From Escherichia sp. E4742 (GTDB lineage: Bacteria > Pseudomonadota > Gammaproteobacteria > Enterobacterales > Enterobacteriaceae): a stretch of DNA of 64,000 bases. Location: positions 4,588,001 to 4,652,000 of the forward strand of contig NZ_CP040443.1 in NCBI RefSeq assembly GCF_005843885.1, read 5' to 3'. Positions 27,406-36,780 of the stretch are shown piece after piece; within the stretch, counting starts at the first letter, position 1, and each line of letters opens with the position of its first letter. The position numbers were made by a program, and so were the translations under genes. The notes beneath the pieces were generated by a model, which was not told the origin of the DNA, did not search any database, and saw nothing but the letters and a program-made list of their open reading frames with translations.

Positions 27406-30400
27406 ATGGACGTCAGTCGCAGACAATTTTTTAAAATCTGCGCGGGCGGTATGGCTGGAACAACAGTAGCAGCATTGGGCTTTGCCCCGAAGCAAGCACT
27501 GGCTCAGGCGCGAAACTATAAATTATTACGCGCGAAAGAGATCCGTAACACCTGCACATACTGTTCCGTAGGTTGCGGGCTATTGATGTATAGCCTGGGT
27601 GATGGCGCGAAAAACGCCAGAGAAGCGATTTATCACATTGAAGGTGACCCGGATCATCCGGTAAGCCGTGGTGCGCTGTGTCCGAAAGGGGCCGGTTTGC
27701 TGGATTACGTCAACAGCGAAAACCGTCTGCGCTACCCGGAATATCGTGCGCCAGGTTCTGACAAATGGCAGCGCATTAGCTGGGAAGAAGCATTCTCCCG
27801 TATTGCGAAGCTGATGAAAGCTGACCGTGACGCTAACTTTATTGAAAAGAACGAGCAGGGCGTAACGGTAAACCGTTGGCTTTCCACCGGTATGCTGTGT
27901 GCCTCCGGTGCCAGCAACGAAACCGGGATGCTGACCCAGAAATTTGCCCGCTCCCTCGGGATGCTGGCGGTAGACAACCAGGCGCGCGTCTGACACGGAC
28001 CAACGGTAGCAAGTCTTGCTCCAACATTTGGTCGCGGTGCGATGACCAACCACTGGGTGGATATCAAAAACGCTAACGTCGTAATGGTAATGGGCGGTAA
28101 TGCTGCTGAAGCGCATCCCGTCGGTTTCCGTTGGGCGATGGAAGCGAAAAACAACAACGATGCAACCTTGATCGTTGTCGATCCCCGTTTTACGCGTACC
28201 GCTTCTGTAGCGGATATTTACGCGCCTATTCGTTCCGGTACGGACATTACGTTCCTGTCTGGCGTTTTGCGCTACCTGATCGAAAACAACAAAATCAACG
28301 CCGAATACGTTAAGCATTACACCAACGCCAGCCTGCTGGTGCGTGATGATTTTGCTTTTGAAGACGGTCTGTTCAGCGGTTATGACGCTGAAAAACGCCA
28401 GTACGATAAGTCGTCCTGGAACTACCAGTTCGATGAAAATGGCTATGCGAAACGCGATGACACGCTGACTCATCCGCGCTGCGTGTGGAACCTGCTGAAA
28501 GAGCACGTTTCCCGCTACACGCCGGACGTCGTTGAAAACATCTGCGGTACGCCAAAAGCCGACTTCCTGAAAGTGTGTGAAGTGCTGGCCTCCACCAGCG
28601 CGCCGGATCGCACAACCACCTTCCTGTACGCGCTGGGCTGGACGCAGCACACCGTCGGTGCGCAGAACATCCGTACTATGGCGATGATCCAGTTGCTGCT
28701 CGGTAACATGGGTATGGCCGGTGGCGGCGTGAACGCACTGCGTGGTCACTCCAACATTCAGGGCCTGACTGACTTAGGCCTGCTCTCTACCAGCCTGCCG
28801 GGTTATCTGACGCTGCCGTCAGAAAAACAGGTTGATTTGCAGTCGTATCTGGAAGCGAACACGCCGAAAGCGACGCTGGCTGATCAGGTGAACTACTGGA
28901 GCAACTATCCGAAGTTCTTCGTTAGCCTGATGAAATCTTTCTACGGCGATGCCGCGCAGAAAGAGAATAACTGGGGCTACGACTGGCTGCCGAAGTGGGA
29001 CCAGACCTACGACGTCATCAAGTATTTCAATATGATGGACGAAGGCAAAGTCAGCGGTTATTTCTGCCAGGGCTTTAACCCGGTTGCGTCCTTCCCGGAC
29101 AAAAACAAAGTGGTTAGCTGCCTGAGCAAGCTGAAGTACATGGTGGTTATCGACCCGCTGGTGACTGAAACCTCCACCTTCTGGCAGAACCACGGCGAGT
29201 CGAACGATGTCGATCCGGCGTCTATTCAGACTGAAGTATTCCGTCTGCCTTCAACCTGCTTTGCTGAAGAAGATGGTTCTATCGCCAACTCCGGTCGCTG
29301 GTTGCAGTGGCACTGGAAAGGTCAGGACGCTCCGGGTGAAGCGCGTAACGACGGCGAAATTCTGGCGGGTATCTACCATCATCTGCGCGAGCTGTACAAA
29401 GCCGAAGGTGGTAAAGGCGTAGAACCGCTGATGAAGATGAGCTGGAACTACAAGCAGCCGCACGAACCGCAGTCTGACGAAGTGGCAAAAGAGAACAACG
29501 GCTATGCGCTGGAAGATCTCTATGATGCCAATGGCGTGCTGATTGCGAAGAAAGGTCAGTTGCTGAGTAGCTTTGCGCATCTGCGTGATGACGGTACAAC
29601 CGCATCTTCTTGCTGGATCTACACCGGTAGCTGGACAGAGCAGGGCAACCAGATGGCTAACCGCGATAACTCCGACCCATCCGGTCTGGGAAATACGCTG
29701 GGATGGGCCTGGGCGTGGCCGCTCAACCGTCGCGTGCTCTACAACCGTGCTTCGGCGGATATCAACGGTAAACCGTGGGATCCGAAACGAATGCTGATCC
29801 AGTGGAACGGCAGCAAGTGGACGGGTAACGATATTCCAGACTTCGGCAATGCCGCACCGGGCACGCCAACAGGGCCGTTTATCATGCAGCCGGAAGGGAT
29901 GGGACGCCTGTTTGCCATTAACAAAATGGCGGAAGGTCCGTTCCCGGAACACTACGAGCCAATTGAAACGCCGCTGGGGACTAACCCGCTGCATCCGAAC
30001 GTGGTTTCTAACCCGGTTGTTCGTCTGTATGAACAAGACGCGCTGCGGATGGGTAAAAAAGAGCAGTTCCCGTATGTGGGTACGACCTATCGTCTGACCG
30101 AGCACTTCCACACCTGGACCAAGCACGCGTTGCTCAACGCAATCGCCCAGCCGGAACAGTTTGTGGAAATCAGCGAAACGCTGGCGGCAGCGAAAGGCAT
30201 TGCCAATGGCGATCGTGTCACTGTCTCCAGCAAACGTGGCTTTATCCGCGCAGTGGCTGTGGTAACGCGTCGTCTGAAACCGCTGAATGTAAACGGTCAG
30301 CAGGTTGAAACGGTGGGTATTCCAATCCACTGGGGCTTTGAGGGTGTCGCGCGTAAAGGTTATATCGCTAACACTCTGACGCCGAATGTCGGTGATGCAA

Positions 30401-30453
30401 ACTCGCAAACGCCGGAATATAAAGCGTTCTTAGTCAACATCGAGAAGGCGTAA
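27406..30453 (+). CDS. fdnG: Formate dehydrogenase N alpha subunit, selenoprotein FdnG
   Basis: A 1015-residue periplasmic catalytic subunit oxidising formate to CO2 in nitrate respiration. A twin-arginine signal (SRRQFFKICAGG) covers about residues 4-33. The 4Fe-4S ligands are in CTYCSVGC and GALCPKG. The in-frame TGA at 27991-27993 is codon 196, the known selenocysteine ligand of Mo, flanked by NQARV and HGPTVASLAPTFGRGA; it must be read through, so the two open frames on either side are one gene. Bis-MGD-binding segments follow to the C-terminus. Ribosome binding site AGAGGAAAG. First gene of fdnGHI. Confidence 0.97.
27991..28030 (+). promoter_or_regulatory. Selenocysteine TGA and adjacent bacterial SECIS hairpin
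   Basis: Directly after the TGA lies sequence able to fold as the SelB-binding stem-loop, with the arms GGACCAACGGTAGCAAG and CTTGCTCCAAC region giving a short apical stem (GCAAGTCTTGC). This is the position where E. coli Sec genes carry their SECIS. The fold was judged by eye only. Confidence 0.65.
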
Positions 30454-30465
30454 GGGGGCGAACAG

Positions 30466-31350
30466 ATGGCTATGGAAACGCAGGACATTATCAAAAGGTC
30501 CGCAACTAACTCCATCACGCCGCCTTCTCAGGTGCGTGATTACAAAGCAGAAGTCGCGAAACTTATCGACGTTTCCACCTGTATCGGCTGTAAAGCCTGC
30601 CAGGTGGCGTGTTCGGAGTGGAACGACATCCGTGATGAAGTGGGGCACTGCGTCGGGGTTTACGATAACCCCGCCGATCTGAGCGCCAAGTCCTGGACGG
30701 TGATGCGCTTTAGCGAAACCGAACAGAACGGCAAGCTGGAGTGGCTGATCCGTAAAGACGGCTGTATGCACTGTGAAGATCCGGGCTGCCTGAAGGCGTG
30801 CCCGTCTGCAGGTGCAATCATTCAGTACGCTAACGGGATTGTCGATTTCCAGTCGGAAAACTGCATCGGCTGTGGTTACTGCATTGCCGGGTGTCCGTTT
30901 AATATTCCGCGCCTCAACAAAGAGGATAACCGGGTATATAAATGCACGCTCTGCGTCGATCGCGTCAGCGTAGGCCAGGAACCGGCTTGTGTGAAAACTT
31001 GTCCGACCGGAGCTATCCACTTTGGTACCAAGAAGGAGATGCTGGAGCTGGCGGAACAGCGCGTGGCGAAACTGAAAGCGCGTGGTTACGAACATGCTGG
31101 CGTCTACAACCCGGAAGGGGTCGGTGGTACACACGTTATGTACGTGCTGCATCACGCCGATCAGCCGGAGCTGTATCACGGTCTGCCGAAAGATCCGAAG
31201 ATCGATACTTCGGTGAATCTGTGGAAAGGTGCGTTGAAACCGCTGGCAGCGGCTGGCTTTATCGCCACTTTTGCCGGGCTGATTTTCCACTACATCGGTA
31301 TTGGCCCGAATAAGGAAGTGGACGATGACGAGGAGGAGCATCATGAGTAA
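30466..31350 (+). CDS. fdnH: Formate dehydrogenase N beta (iron-sulfur) subunit FdnH
   Basis: A 294-residue subunit with four 4Fe-4S clusters that passes electrons from FdnG to FdnI. Cys clusters appear at CIGCKACQVACSEW, CMHCEDPGCLKACPSAGA, CIGCGYCIAGCPFN and CTLCVDRVSVGQEPACVKTC. One C-terminal membrane anchor is seen (LAAAGFIATFAGLIFHYIGI). It starts 13 bases after fdnG and its end overlaps the fdnI start by eight bases. Confidence 0.96.
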   Translation: MAMETQDIIKRSATNSITPPSQVRDYKAEVAKLIDVSTCIGCKACQVACSEWNDIRDEVGHCVGVYDNPADLSAKSWTVMRFSETEQNGKLEWLIRKDGCMHCEDPGCLKACPSAGAIIQYANGIVDFQSENCIGCGYCIAGCPFNIPRLNKEDNRVYKCTLCVDRVSVGQEPACVKTCPTGAIHFGTKKEMLELAEQRVAKLKARGYEHAGVYNPEGVGGTHVMYVLHHADQPELYHGLPKDPKIDTSVNLWKGALKPLAAAGFIATFAGLIFHYIGIGPNKEVDDDEEEHHE

Positions 31351-31996
31351 GTCGAAAATGATTGTGCGCACAAAGTTTATTGATCGCGCCTGTCACTGGA
31401 CCGTGGTGATTTGCTTCTTCCTGGTGGCGCTGTCCGGGATTTCGTTCTTCTTCCCGACGCTGCAATGGCTGACGCAAACCTTCGGTACGCCGCAGATGGG
31501 GCGCATTTTGCACCCGTTCTTCGGCATTGCGATTTTCGTCGCGCTGATGTTTATGTTCTTCCGTTTTGTGCATCACAACATCCCGGATAAGAAAGATATT
31601 CCGTGGCTGTTGAACATTGTCGAAGTATTAAAAGGCAATGAGCACAAAGTGGCGGATGTTGGTAAGTACAACGCCGGGCAAAAGATGATGTTCTGGTCGA
31701 TCATGAGCATGATTTTCGTGCTGCTGGTGACCGGGGTGATTATCTGGCGTCCGTACTTTGCGCAGTACTTCCCGATGCAGGTTGTTCGCTACAGCCTGCT
31801 GATTCACGCAGCTGCGGGTATCATCCTAATCCACGCCATCCTGATCCATATGTATATGGCATTCTGGGTGAAAGGGTCGATTAAAGGGATGATCGAAGGG
31901 AAGGTGAGCCGTCGCTGGGCGAAGAAACACCATCCGCGCTGGTATCGTGAAATCGAGAAGGCGGAAGCGAAAAAAGAGAGTGAAGAAGGGATATAA
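31343..31996 (+). CDS. fdnI: Formate dehydrogenase N cytochrome b556 subunit FdnI
   Basis: A 217-residue inner-membrane di-heme cytochrome b that reduces menaquinone. Four hydrophobic helices (HWTVVICFFLVALSGISFFF; FGIAIFVALMFMFFRFVHH; MFWSIMSMIFVLLVTGVIIW; LLIHAAAGIILIHAILIHMY) contain the heme His residues. The start MSKSKMIVRTK at 31343 is preceded by GGAGGAGC; the open frame begins 14 codons earlier inside fdnH. A terminator follows. Confidence 0.95.
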   Translation: MSKSKMIVRTKFIDRACHWTVVICFFLVALSGISFFFPTLQWLTQTFGTPQMGRILHPFFGIAIFVALMFMFFRFVHHNIPDKKDIPWLLNIVEVLKGNEHKVADVGKYNAGQKMMFWSIMSMIFVLLVTGVIIWRPYFAQYFPMQVVRYSLLIHAAAGIILIHAILIHMYMAFWVKGSIKGMIEGKVSRRWAKKHHPRWYREIEKAEAKKESEEGI

Positions 31997-32016
31997 TCTC
32001 TTTTGAACTTTAAACA

Positions 32017-32050
32017 GAAAATGGCGCTGTAAAAGGCGCCATTTTTTATT
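32017..32050 (+). terminator. Rho-independent terminator of fdnGHI
   Basis: AAATGGCGC (32019-32027) pairs with GCGCCATTT (32036-32044), followed by TTTTATT. It lies about 20 bases after the fdnI stop. A near copy of the same hairpin is found at 32196-32227, on the other side of the BIME. Confidence 0.85.
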
Positions 32051-32071
32051 GTAGACAACGTGCACTTTGTT

Positions 32072-32175
32072 CATGCCGGATGCGGCATGAACGCCTTATC
32101 CGGCCTACAAACCGTTCAAATACAATAGATTGCAGTGAACGTGTAGGCCTGATAAGCGTAGCGCATCGGGCAATG
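32072..32175. repeat. BIME between fdnI and yddM
   Basis: Two inverted REP units, GCCGGATGCGGCATGAACGC with CTTATCCGGCCTAC, then GTAGGCCTGATAAGCGTAGC with GCATCGGGCA, separated by about 40 bases containing an unrelated spacer. Confidence 0.88.
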
Positions 32176-32195
32176 TTGCGTTTGTCATCAGTTTC

Positions 32196-32227
32196 AAATG
32201 GCGCTTTATAAGGTGCCATTTTTTTAT
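32196..32227. terminator. Hairpin at the yddM 3' end
   Basis: AAATGGCGCTTTATAAGGTGCCATTTTTTT folds as AAATGGC/GCCATTT with a wobble-containing inner stem. The T run is on the plus strand. It sits directly at the yddM stop and so could serve transcripts arriving from both directions. Confidence 0.6.
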
Positions 32228-32463
32228 TGCGTAACCAGACGGCGCAGTCGCGACACATCCACCGTTTTTTCAGCCTCTGCCAGGCTCCACGCGTTTTGCA
32301 GATTCAGCCACATTTGCGGCGAACTGCCGATCACCACGGAAAGTTTAATCGCCATTTCCGGCGTCAAAGCCGCTTTTCCGCTCAGCAATCGACTTGCCGT
32401 TGAGGGCGCAATTTCCATTGCTCTGGCAAACTCGCGAAGGCTGACGTTCAGCTCGTAGCCATT
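32224..32463 (-). pseudogene. yddM: Xre-type regulator YddM, N-terminus deleted
   Basis: K-12 YddM is a 94-residue HigA-like helix-turn-helix protein. Here the C-terminal 64 residues (from MEIAPSTASRLLSGKAALTP) are intact and 15 further in-frame codons (NGYELNVSLREFARA) precede them, but then a TGA at 32464-32466 closes the frame. The original start context ATGAAATGGCT is still visible at 32457-32467 but is now out of frame, consistent with a deletion of about 40 bases joined at the ELNV codons. An internal start at Met (32418) would lack the first helix of the DNA-binding domain, so function is doubtful. Confidence 0.75.
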
Positions 32464-32522
32464 TCATGTGGGAGAGTGTGCGATGCTGCGACACCAGGAC
32501 TGGCAGTCGCAGCAAAGGTCCC

Positions 32523-33533
32523 TTAGCGGCGGAAATCAATCACCATACGGCCACGGATTTTGCCTTCTTCCATCTCAGTGAAGATGGTGTTGATGTCCGC
32601 TAACGGACGCAGGGCGACTTTTGGCACCACTTTACCTTCGGCAGCAAACTGGAAGGCTTCGGTTAGATCCTGGCGCGTGCCGACCAGCGAACCGACCACT
32701 TCAATACCATCCAGCACAAGGCGTGGGATGTCCAGGCTCATAGACTCCGGCGGCAGACCGACAGCCACGACACGCCCGCCTGCACGAACGGCATCAACCG
32801 CCGAGTTAAACGCGGCTTTAGCTACCGCTGTCACCACCGCAGCGTGTGCACCACCCGCTTTCTCCTGCACAATTTTGGCGGCGTCTTCGGTGCGTGAGTT
32901 AATCGCTAAATCAGCGCCCATTTCGGTTGCCAGTTTTAACTGCTCATCATTGACATCAATGGCGATCACTTTGGCGTTAAAGACATTCTTCGCGTATTGC
33001 AGGGCGAGGTTACCCAGACCGCCAAGACCGTAGATAGCAATCCACTGTCCTGGACGAATTTTTGACAGTTTAACGGCTTTGTAGGTGGTGACCCCCGCAC
33101 AGGTAATGCTGCTGGCCGCCGCCGAGTCCAGGCCATCTGGCACTTTTACCGCGTAATCGGCGACCACGATGCACTCTTCCGCCATCCCGCCATCAACGCT
33201 GTATCCGGCATTTTTTACCGAACGACAGAGGGTTTCGTTACCGCTGTTACAGTATTCGCAATGACCGCATCCTTCGTAAAACCACGCCACGCTGGCACGA
33301 TCGCCTGGTTTTAATGAGGTGACACCTGGGCCAACTTCTGCCACCACACCAATACCTTCATGACCCAAAATCACACCGGTCTTATCACCAAAATCGCCAT
33401 TCTTAACATGAAGATCGGTATGACATACACCACAACACTCCATTTTCAGCAGGGCTTCGCCATGTTTCAGTGAGCGCAGTGTTTTATCCGTAACGTCAAC
33501 ATGATGATCCTTCGTAACAACTGCAGCCTTCAT
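32523..33533 (-). CDS. adhP: Alcohol dehydrogenase AdhP
   Basis: A 336-residue zinc-dependent MDR alcohol dehydrogenase, NAD-linked, ethanol-inducible. Catalytic Zn site: CCGVCHTDLH and GHEGIGVVAEVG. Structural Zn site: CGHCEYCNSGNETLC. The Rossmann motif YGLGGLGNLALQYA is about residues 171-184. The start MKAAVVTKDHHVD at 33533 follows AGGAGGAA; the open frame begins ten codons earlier. The C-terminus reads FRR where K-12 is remembered as FRH. Confidence 0.95.
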   Translation of the reverse strand: MKAAVVTKDHHVDVTDKTLRSLKHGEALLKMECCGVCHTDLHVKNGDFGDKTGVILGHEGIGVVAEVGPGVTSLKPGDRASVAWFYEGCGHCEYCNSGNETLCRSVKNAGYSVDGGMAEECIVVADYAVKVPDGLDSAAASSITCAGVTTYKAVKLSKIRPGQWIAIYGLGGLGNLALQYAKNVFNAKVIAIDVNDEQLKLATEMGADLAINSRTEDAAKIVQEKAGGAHAAVVTAVAKAAFNSAVDAVRAGGRVVAVGLPPESMSLDIPRLVLDGIEVVGSLVGTRQDLTEAFQFAAEGKVVPKVALRPLADINTIFTEMEEGKIRGRMVIDFRR

Positions 33534-33628
33534 AGTTCCTCCTTTTCGGATGATGTTCTGCATAGCAGGTGAGGCAAATGAGATTTATTCGCCACTACCC
33601 AGTATGGATGAGATCTGAAAAAGGGAGA

Positions 33629-33660
33629 GAAAAATTGCCCGGCAGTGTTCACTACCGGGC
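33629..33660 (-). terminator. Terminator of maeA
   Basis: On the minus strand GCCCGGTAGTG pairs with CACTGCCGGGC (one mismatch), followed by AATTTTTC. It begins six bases after the maeA stop. Confidence 0.8.
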
Positions 33661-33666
33661 GCAGGC

Positions 33667-35364
33667 TTAGATAGAGGTACGGCGGTAGTCGCGGTATTCG
33701 GCTTGCCAGAAATTATCATCAATGGCCTGTTGCAAAGCTTCGGCAGACGTTTTCACCGCCACGCCTTGCTGCTGCGCCATTTTGCCAACGGCAAACGCAA
33801 TTGCGCGGGAAACTTTCTGAATATCTTTCAGTTCCGGTAGTACCAGACCTTCGCCGTTCAGGACCAGCGGCGAATACTGAGCAAGCGTTTCACTTGCCGA
33901 CATCAGCATCTCATCGGTGATACGTGACGCACCGGAAGCAATAACGCCCAGCCCGATGCCCGGGAAAATAAAGGCGTTGTTACACTGGGCGATAGGGTAG
34001 ATTTTATCTTTCCATACCACTGGGTTAAACGGACTGCCAGTGGCGACCAGCGCGTTACCTTCGGTCCAGGCGATAATGTCCTGCGGTGTGGCTTCCACGC
34101 GTGAGGTCGGGTTAGACAGCGGCATCACGATCGGACGCGGACAGTGTTTGTGCATCTCACGGATGATTTCTTCGGTGAAAAGCCCGGCCTGTCCGGAGAC
34201 GCCGATCAGAATATCCGGTTTGACATTGCGCACCACATCCAGCAGTGACAGCACATCGCTGTCGGTATCCCAGTCACTGAGGTTTTCGCGCTTCTGCACA
34301 AGTTTGGTCTGGAAAGGCAGCAAGTTCGGCATCTTGTCGGTCAGCAGGCCAAAGCGATCGACCATAAAGACTTTCTGCCGCGCCGCTTCCTCGCTTAATC
34401 CTTCGCGCTGAGTCTGGGCGATGATCATTTCGGCAATGCCGCATCCCGCTGAACCTGCACCGAGGAAGACAATCTTTTTCTCGCTCAGTTGACCACCCGC
34501 CGCGCGGCTGGCTGCGATCAGTGTGCCTACCGTTACCGCCGCGGTTCCCTGAATATCATCATTAAAGGAACAAATTTCATTGCGATAGCGGTTAAGCAGT
34601 GGCATCGCATTTTTTTGCGCGAAGTCTTCAAACTGTAACAGCACGTCCGGCCAGCGTTGTTTCACAGCCTGGATAAATTCGTCAACAAATTCATAGTATT
34701 CGTCGTCTGTAATACGTGGGTTACGCCAGCCCATATACAGCGGATCGTTAAGCAGTTGCTGGTTGTTAGTCCCAACGTCCAACACCACCGGGAGCGTATA
34801 CGCCGGGCTGATACCGCCACAGGCGGTATAGAGCGACAGTTTACCGATCGGAATGCCCATCCCGCCAATACCCTGGTCGCCGAGGCCAAGAATACGTTCG
34901 CCGTCGGTCACCACAATCACTTTAATATTATGGTTCGGCACGTTTTGCAGAATATCGTCCATATTGTGGCGGTTCTGGTAAGAGATAAACACGCCGCGTG
35001 AACGGCGGTAGATCTCAGAAAAACGCTCACAGGCTGCGCCGACGGTTGGGGTATAAATAACAGGCATCATCTCATCAAGATGATTGTTTACCAGACGGTA
35101 GAAGAGGGTTTCGTTGGTGTCCTGGATATTACGCAGGTAGATGTGCTTGTCGATTTCGGTTTTGAATCCCTGATACTGGATCCACGCACGTTCCGCTTGT
35201 TCTTCGATGGTTTCGACCACTTCCGGCAGTAACCCCAGCAGGTTGAAGTTACGGCGTTCTTCCATGCTGAAGGCGCTGCCTTTATTCAACAACGGAAATT
35301 CCAGCAGTACAGGGCCAGCGTAAGGAATATAAAGCGAACGCTGTTTTTTTGTTTTTGGTTCCAT
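33667..35364 (-). CDS. maeA: NAD-dependent malic enzyme MaeA
   Basis: A 565-residue enzyme that oxidatively decarboxylates L-malate to pyruvate. Catalytic and metal-binding segments are visible: PVIYTPTVGAACERF, VVTDGERILGLGDQGIGGMG with the family malic signature, FNDDIQGTAAVTVG with metal-binding Asp residues, and the NAD fold FLGAGSAGCGIAEMI. Start MEPKTKKQRSLYIPYAG at 35364, the known K-12 length; the frame opens nine codons earlier. sra lies upstream on the same strand with a terminator between. Confidence 0.95.
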   Translation of the reverse strand: MEPKTKKQRSLYIPYAGPVLLEFPLLNKGSAFSMEERRNFNLLGLLPEVVETIEEQAERAWIQYQGFKTEIDKHIYLRNIQDTNETLFYRLVNNHLDEMMPVIYTPTVGAACERFSEIYRRSRGVFISYQNRHNMDDILQNVPNHNIKVIVVTDGERILGLGDQGIGGMGIPIGKLSLYTACGGISPAYTLPVVLDVGTNNQQLLNDPLYMGWRNPRITDDEYYEFVDEFIQAVKQRWPDVLLQFEDFAQKNAMPLLNRYRNEICSFNDDIQGTAAVTVGTLIAASRAAGGQLSEKKIVFLGAGSAGCGIAEMIIAQTQREGLSEEAARQKVFMVDRFGLLTDKMPNLLPFQTKLVQKRENLSDWDTDSDVLSLLDVVRNVKPDILIGVSGQAGLFTEEIIREMHKHCPRPIVMPLSNPTSRVEATPQDIIAWTEGNALVATGSPFNPVVWKDKIYPIAQCNNAFIFPGIGLGVIASGASRITDEMLMSASETLAQYSPLVLNGEGLVLPELKDIQKVSRAIAFAVGKMAQQQGVAVKTSAEALQQAIDDNFWQAEYRDYRRTSI

Positions 35365-35454
35365 GTCACTCACTCTTTTTTGAATATCCATCCCTGGGGT
35401 GCTTTTATCTTCTTTGCTTTACCGCCAGGGCGTCGGCCCCAAGTATAAAGCAGA

Positions 35455-35490
35455 TAAAAACAAAAACACCATTGCGCAGGCAATGGTGTT
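35455..35490 (-). terminator. Terminator of sra
   Basis: ACACCATTGC (35466-35475) pairs perfectly with GCAATGGTGT (35480-35489) around a four-base loop. On the minus strand it is followed by TTTTTGTTTTTATC, a strong U tract. Confidence 0.85.
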
Positions 35491-35520
35491 TAATCGTCAT
35501 TGAGGACTGATGGTTATGAA

Positions 35521-35658
35521 TTACTTTTCAGCGGGGCGTTTTCTGCCGGTTGGGGTATTTACCACGCTGGATTTGTCACCTTCGGTAACTATTTTGCGCT
35601 GGTTAGAAATTTTATGATCCAGTCCAAGAATATGACGTGCCTGACGGTTCGATTTCAT
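35521..35658 (-). CDS. sra: Stationary-phase ribosome-associated protein Sra (S22)
   Basis: A 45-residue basic protein, too short for most ORF lists: MKSNRQARHILGLDHKIS, then NQRKIVTEGDKSSVV, ending GRKRPAEK. It binds the 30S subunit in stationary phase. The start at 35658 is preceded by a GGAG-type site (TTGAGGAG) about 7 bases upstream. It sits between bdm and maeA as in K-12. Confidence 0.93.
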   Translation of the reverse strand: MKSNRQARHILGLDHKISNQRKIVTEGDKSSVVNTPTGRKRPAEK

Positions 35659-35759
35659 TTGTACTCCTCAATCCTGTAGCTAGTTTTAAGGACAACATCG
35701 CCGTAGCGAAGAAACACGTGCTAAACCCCTAAATTAGGTTGCCGATCAAGCATAGCAGC

Positions 35760-35975
35760 TTAAAGCGTAGGGTGCTGGCCGCTGACCACATAATTTATCG
35801 TTTGCTGGTAGATGTCACTGAGGATGTCGTTATCAGAGGCTTCCACCCATTTGGTCAGCTCCATGAGAATGTCATCTTCAGTGACAACACCGTGCTCTGC
35901 CCGAAGGCCTTGCTCAATGGCATTAACCAGAGCGGGTTCTGCTGTTGAATTTTTTGCCTGATAATAAGTAAACAT
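35760..35975 (-). CDS. bdm: Biofilm-dependent modulation protein Bdm
   Basis: A 71-residue cytosolic protein (MFTYYQAKNSTAEPALVNAI) that in E. coli promotes flagellar gene expression and is under RcsB and RpoS control. The start at 35975 gives the K-12 length; a longer frame starts at 36038 but has no ribosome binding site and does not match the known protein. It is divergent from osmC, about 345 bases apart. Confidence 0.92.
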   Translation of the reverse strand: MFTYYQAKNSTAEPALVNAIEQGLRAEHGVVTEDDILMELTKWVEASDNDILSDIYQQTINYVVSGQHPTL

Positions 35976-36239
35976 AGTGATTCTCCGTGTCTGTGTATTT
36001 ATGGTGTCTGCTACGGATTGCAGATTTATAAAGCACATTCAGCATGACAAATATTTACCGCTTCGTTGTTAAGATTAGTCCTGGTTGATGATTTTTATAT
36101 TTTAACTGCATTATATTGATGGGGATTGTTATTGTAATGAGTTGATTTGTATTGAGGAAATATCTCTAGAGTTATATATTTCCGGATATCTATTGTGGGA
36201 GTTTAATTTAAGTGCGGTAGAAATATTTTCGCCGGATTT

Positions 36240-36295
36240 TATTCGGAATATCCTGCTTATCCTCGTGCTGATTCTCACGTAGTCTATAATTTCCT
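36240..36295 (+). promoter_or_regulatory. osmC promoter region with Rcs box
   Basis: The string CGGAATATCCTG at 36244-36255 resembles the RcsB box of osmC, and TCTATAAT at 36283-36290 is the -10 element of the proximal RpoS-dependent promoter, about 30 bases before the start codon with the ribosome binding site AGGAGAG at 36308-36314. Assigned from remembered K-12 promoter structure. Confidence 0.6.
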
Positions 36296-36319
36296 TTTTA
36301 AGCCCACAGGAGAGCAAGA

Positions 36320-36751
36320 ATGACAATCCATAAGAAAGGTCAGGCACACTGGGAAGGCGATATCAAACGCGGGAAGGGAACAGTATCCACCGAGAGCGGC
36401 GTGCTGAACCAACAGCCGTATGGGTTTAACACGCGTTTTGAAGGCGAAAAAGGAACTAACCCTGAAGAACTGATTGGCGCAGCGCATGCCGCATGTTTCT
36501 CAATGGCGCTTTCGCTGATGCTGGGGGAAGCGGGATTCACGCCAACATCAATTGATACCACCGCCGATGTGTCGCTGGATAAAGTGGATGCTGGTTTTGC
36601 GATTACTAAAATCGCACTGAAGAGCGAAGTTGCCGTGCCGGGTATTGATGCGTCCACTTTTGATGGCATTATCCAGAAAGCAAAAGCCGGATGCCCGGTT
36701 TCTCAGGTACTGAAAGCGGAAATTACGCTGGATTATCAGTTGAAAGCATAA
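36320..36751 (+). CDS. osmC: Osmotically inducible peroxiredoxin OsmC
   Basis: A 143-residue thiol peroxidase with preference for organic hydroperoxides. The two redox cysteines of the family are present: Cys59 in AAHAACFSMAL and Cys125 in AGCPVSQVL. The alpha/beta OsmC fold is complete and acts as a dimer in the cytoplasm. In K-12 the ddpXABCDF operon follows; here an omptin gene does. Confidence 0.95.
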   Translation: MTIHKKGQAHWEGDIKRGKGTVSTESGVLNQQPYGFNTRFEGEKGTNPEELIGAAHAACFSMALSLMLGEAGFTPTSIDTTADVSLDKVDAGFAITKIALKSEVAVPGIDASTFDGIIQKAKAGCPVSQVLKAEITLDYQLKA

Positions 36752-36757
36752 GTACTC

Positions 36758-36780
36758 GCCGGATGATGTTGTCATCCGGC
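36758..36780. terminator. Hairpin after osmC
   Basis: GCCGGATGA (36758-36766) and TCATCCGGC (36772-36780) form a perfect 9-bp stem with a five-base loop. There is no U tract, so it acts as a REP-like 3' hairpin or a weak terminator. Confidence 0.6.

Noticed and set aside
27580..28749. 389-residue antisense ORF opposite fdnG
   Set aside because: Shadow of the fdnG coding frame, crossing the selenocysteine codon; no start signal and no recognised domain.
29251..30408. 385-residue antisense ORF opposite fdnG 3' half
   Set aside because: Same reason: antisense to a fully recognised gene, with composition typical of shadow frames.
32345..32539. 64-residue minus ORF overlapping yddM
   Set aside because: It is the out-of-frame product of the old yddM start; it ends in the wrong frame of the HTH gene and shows no domain.
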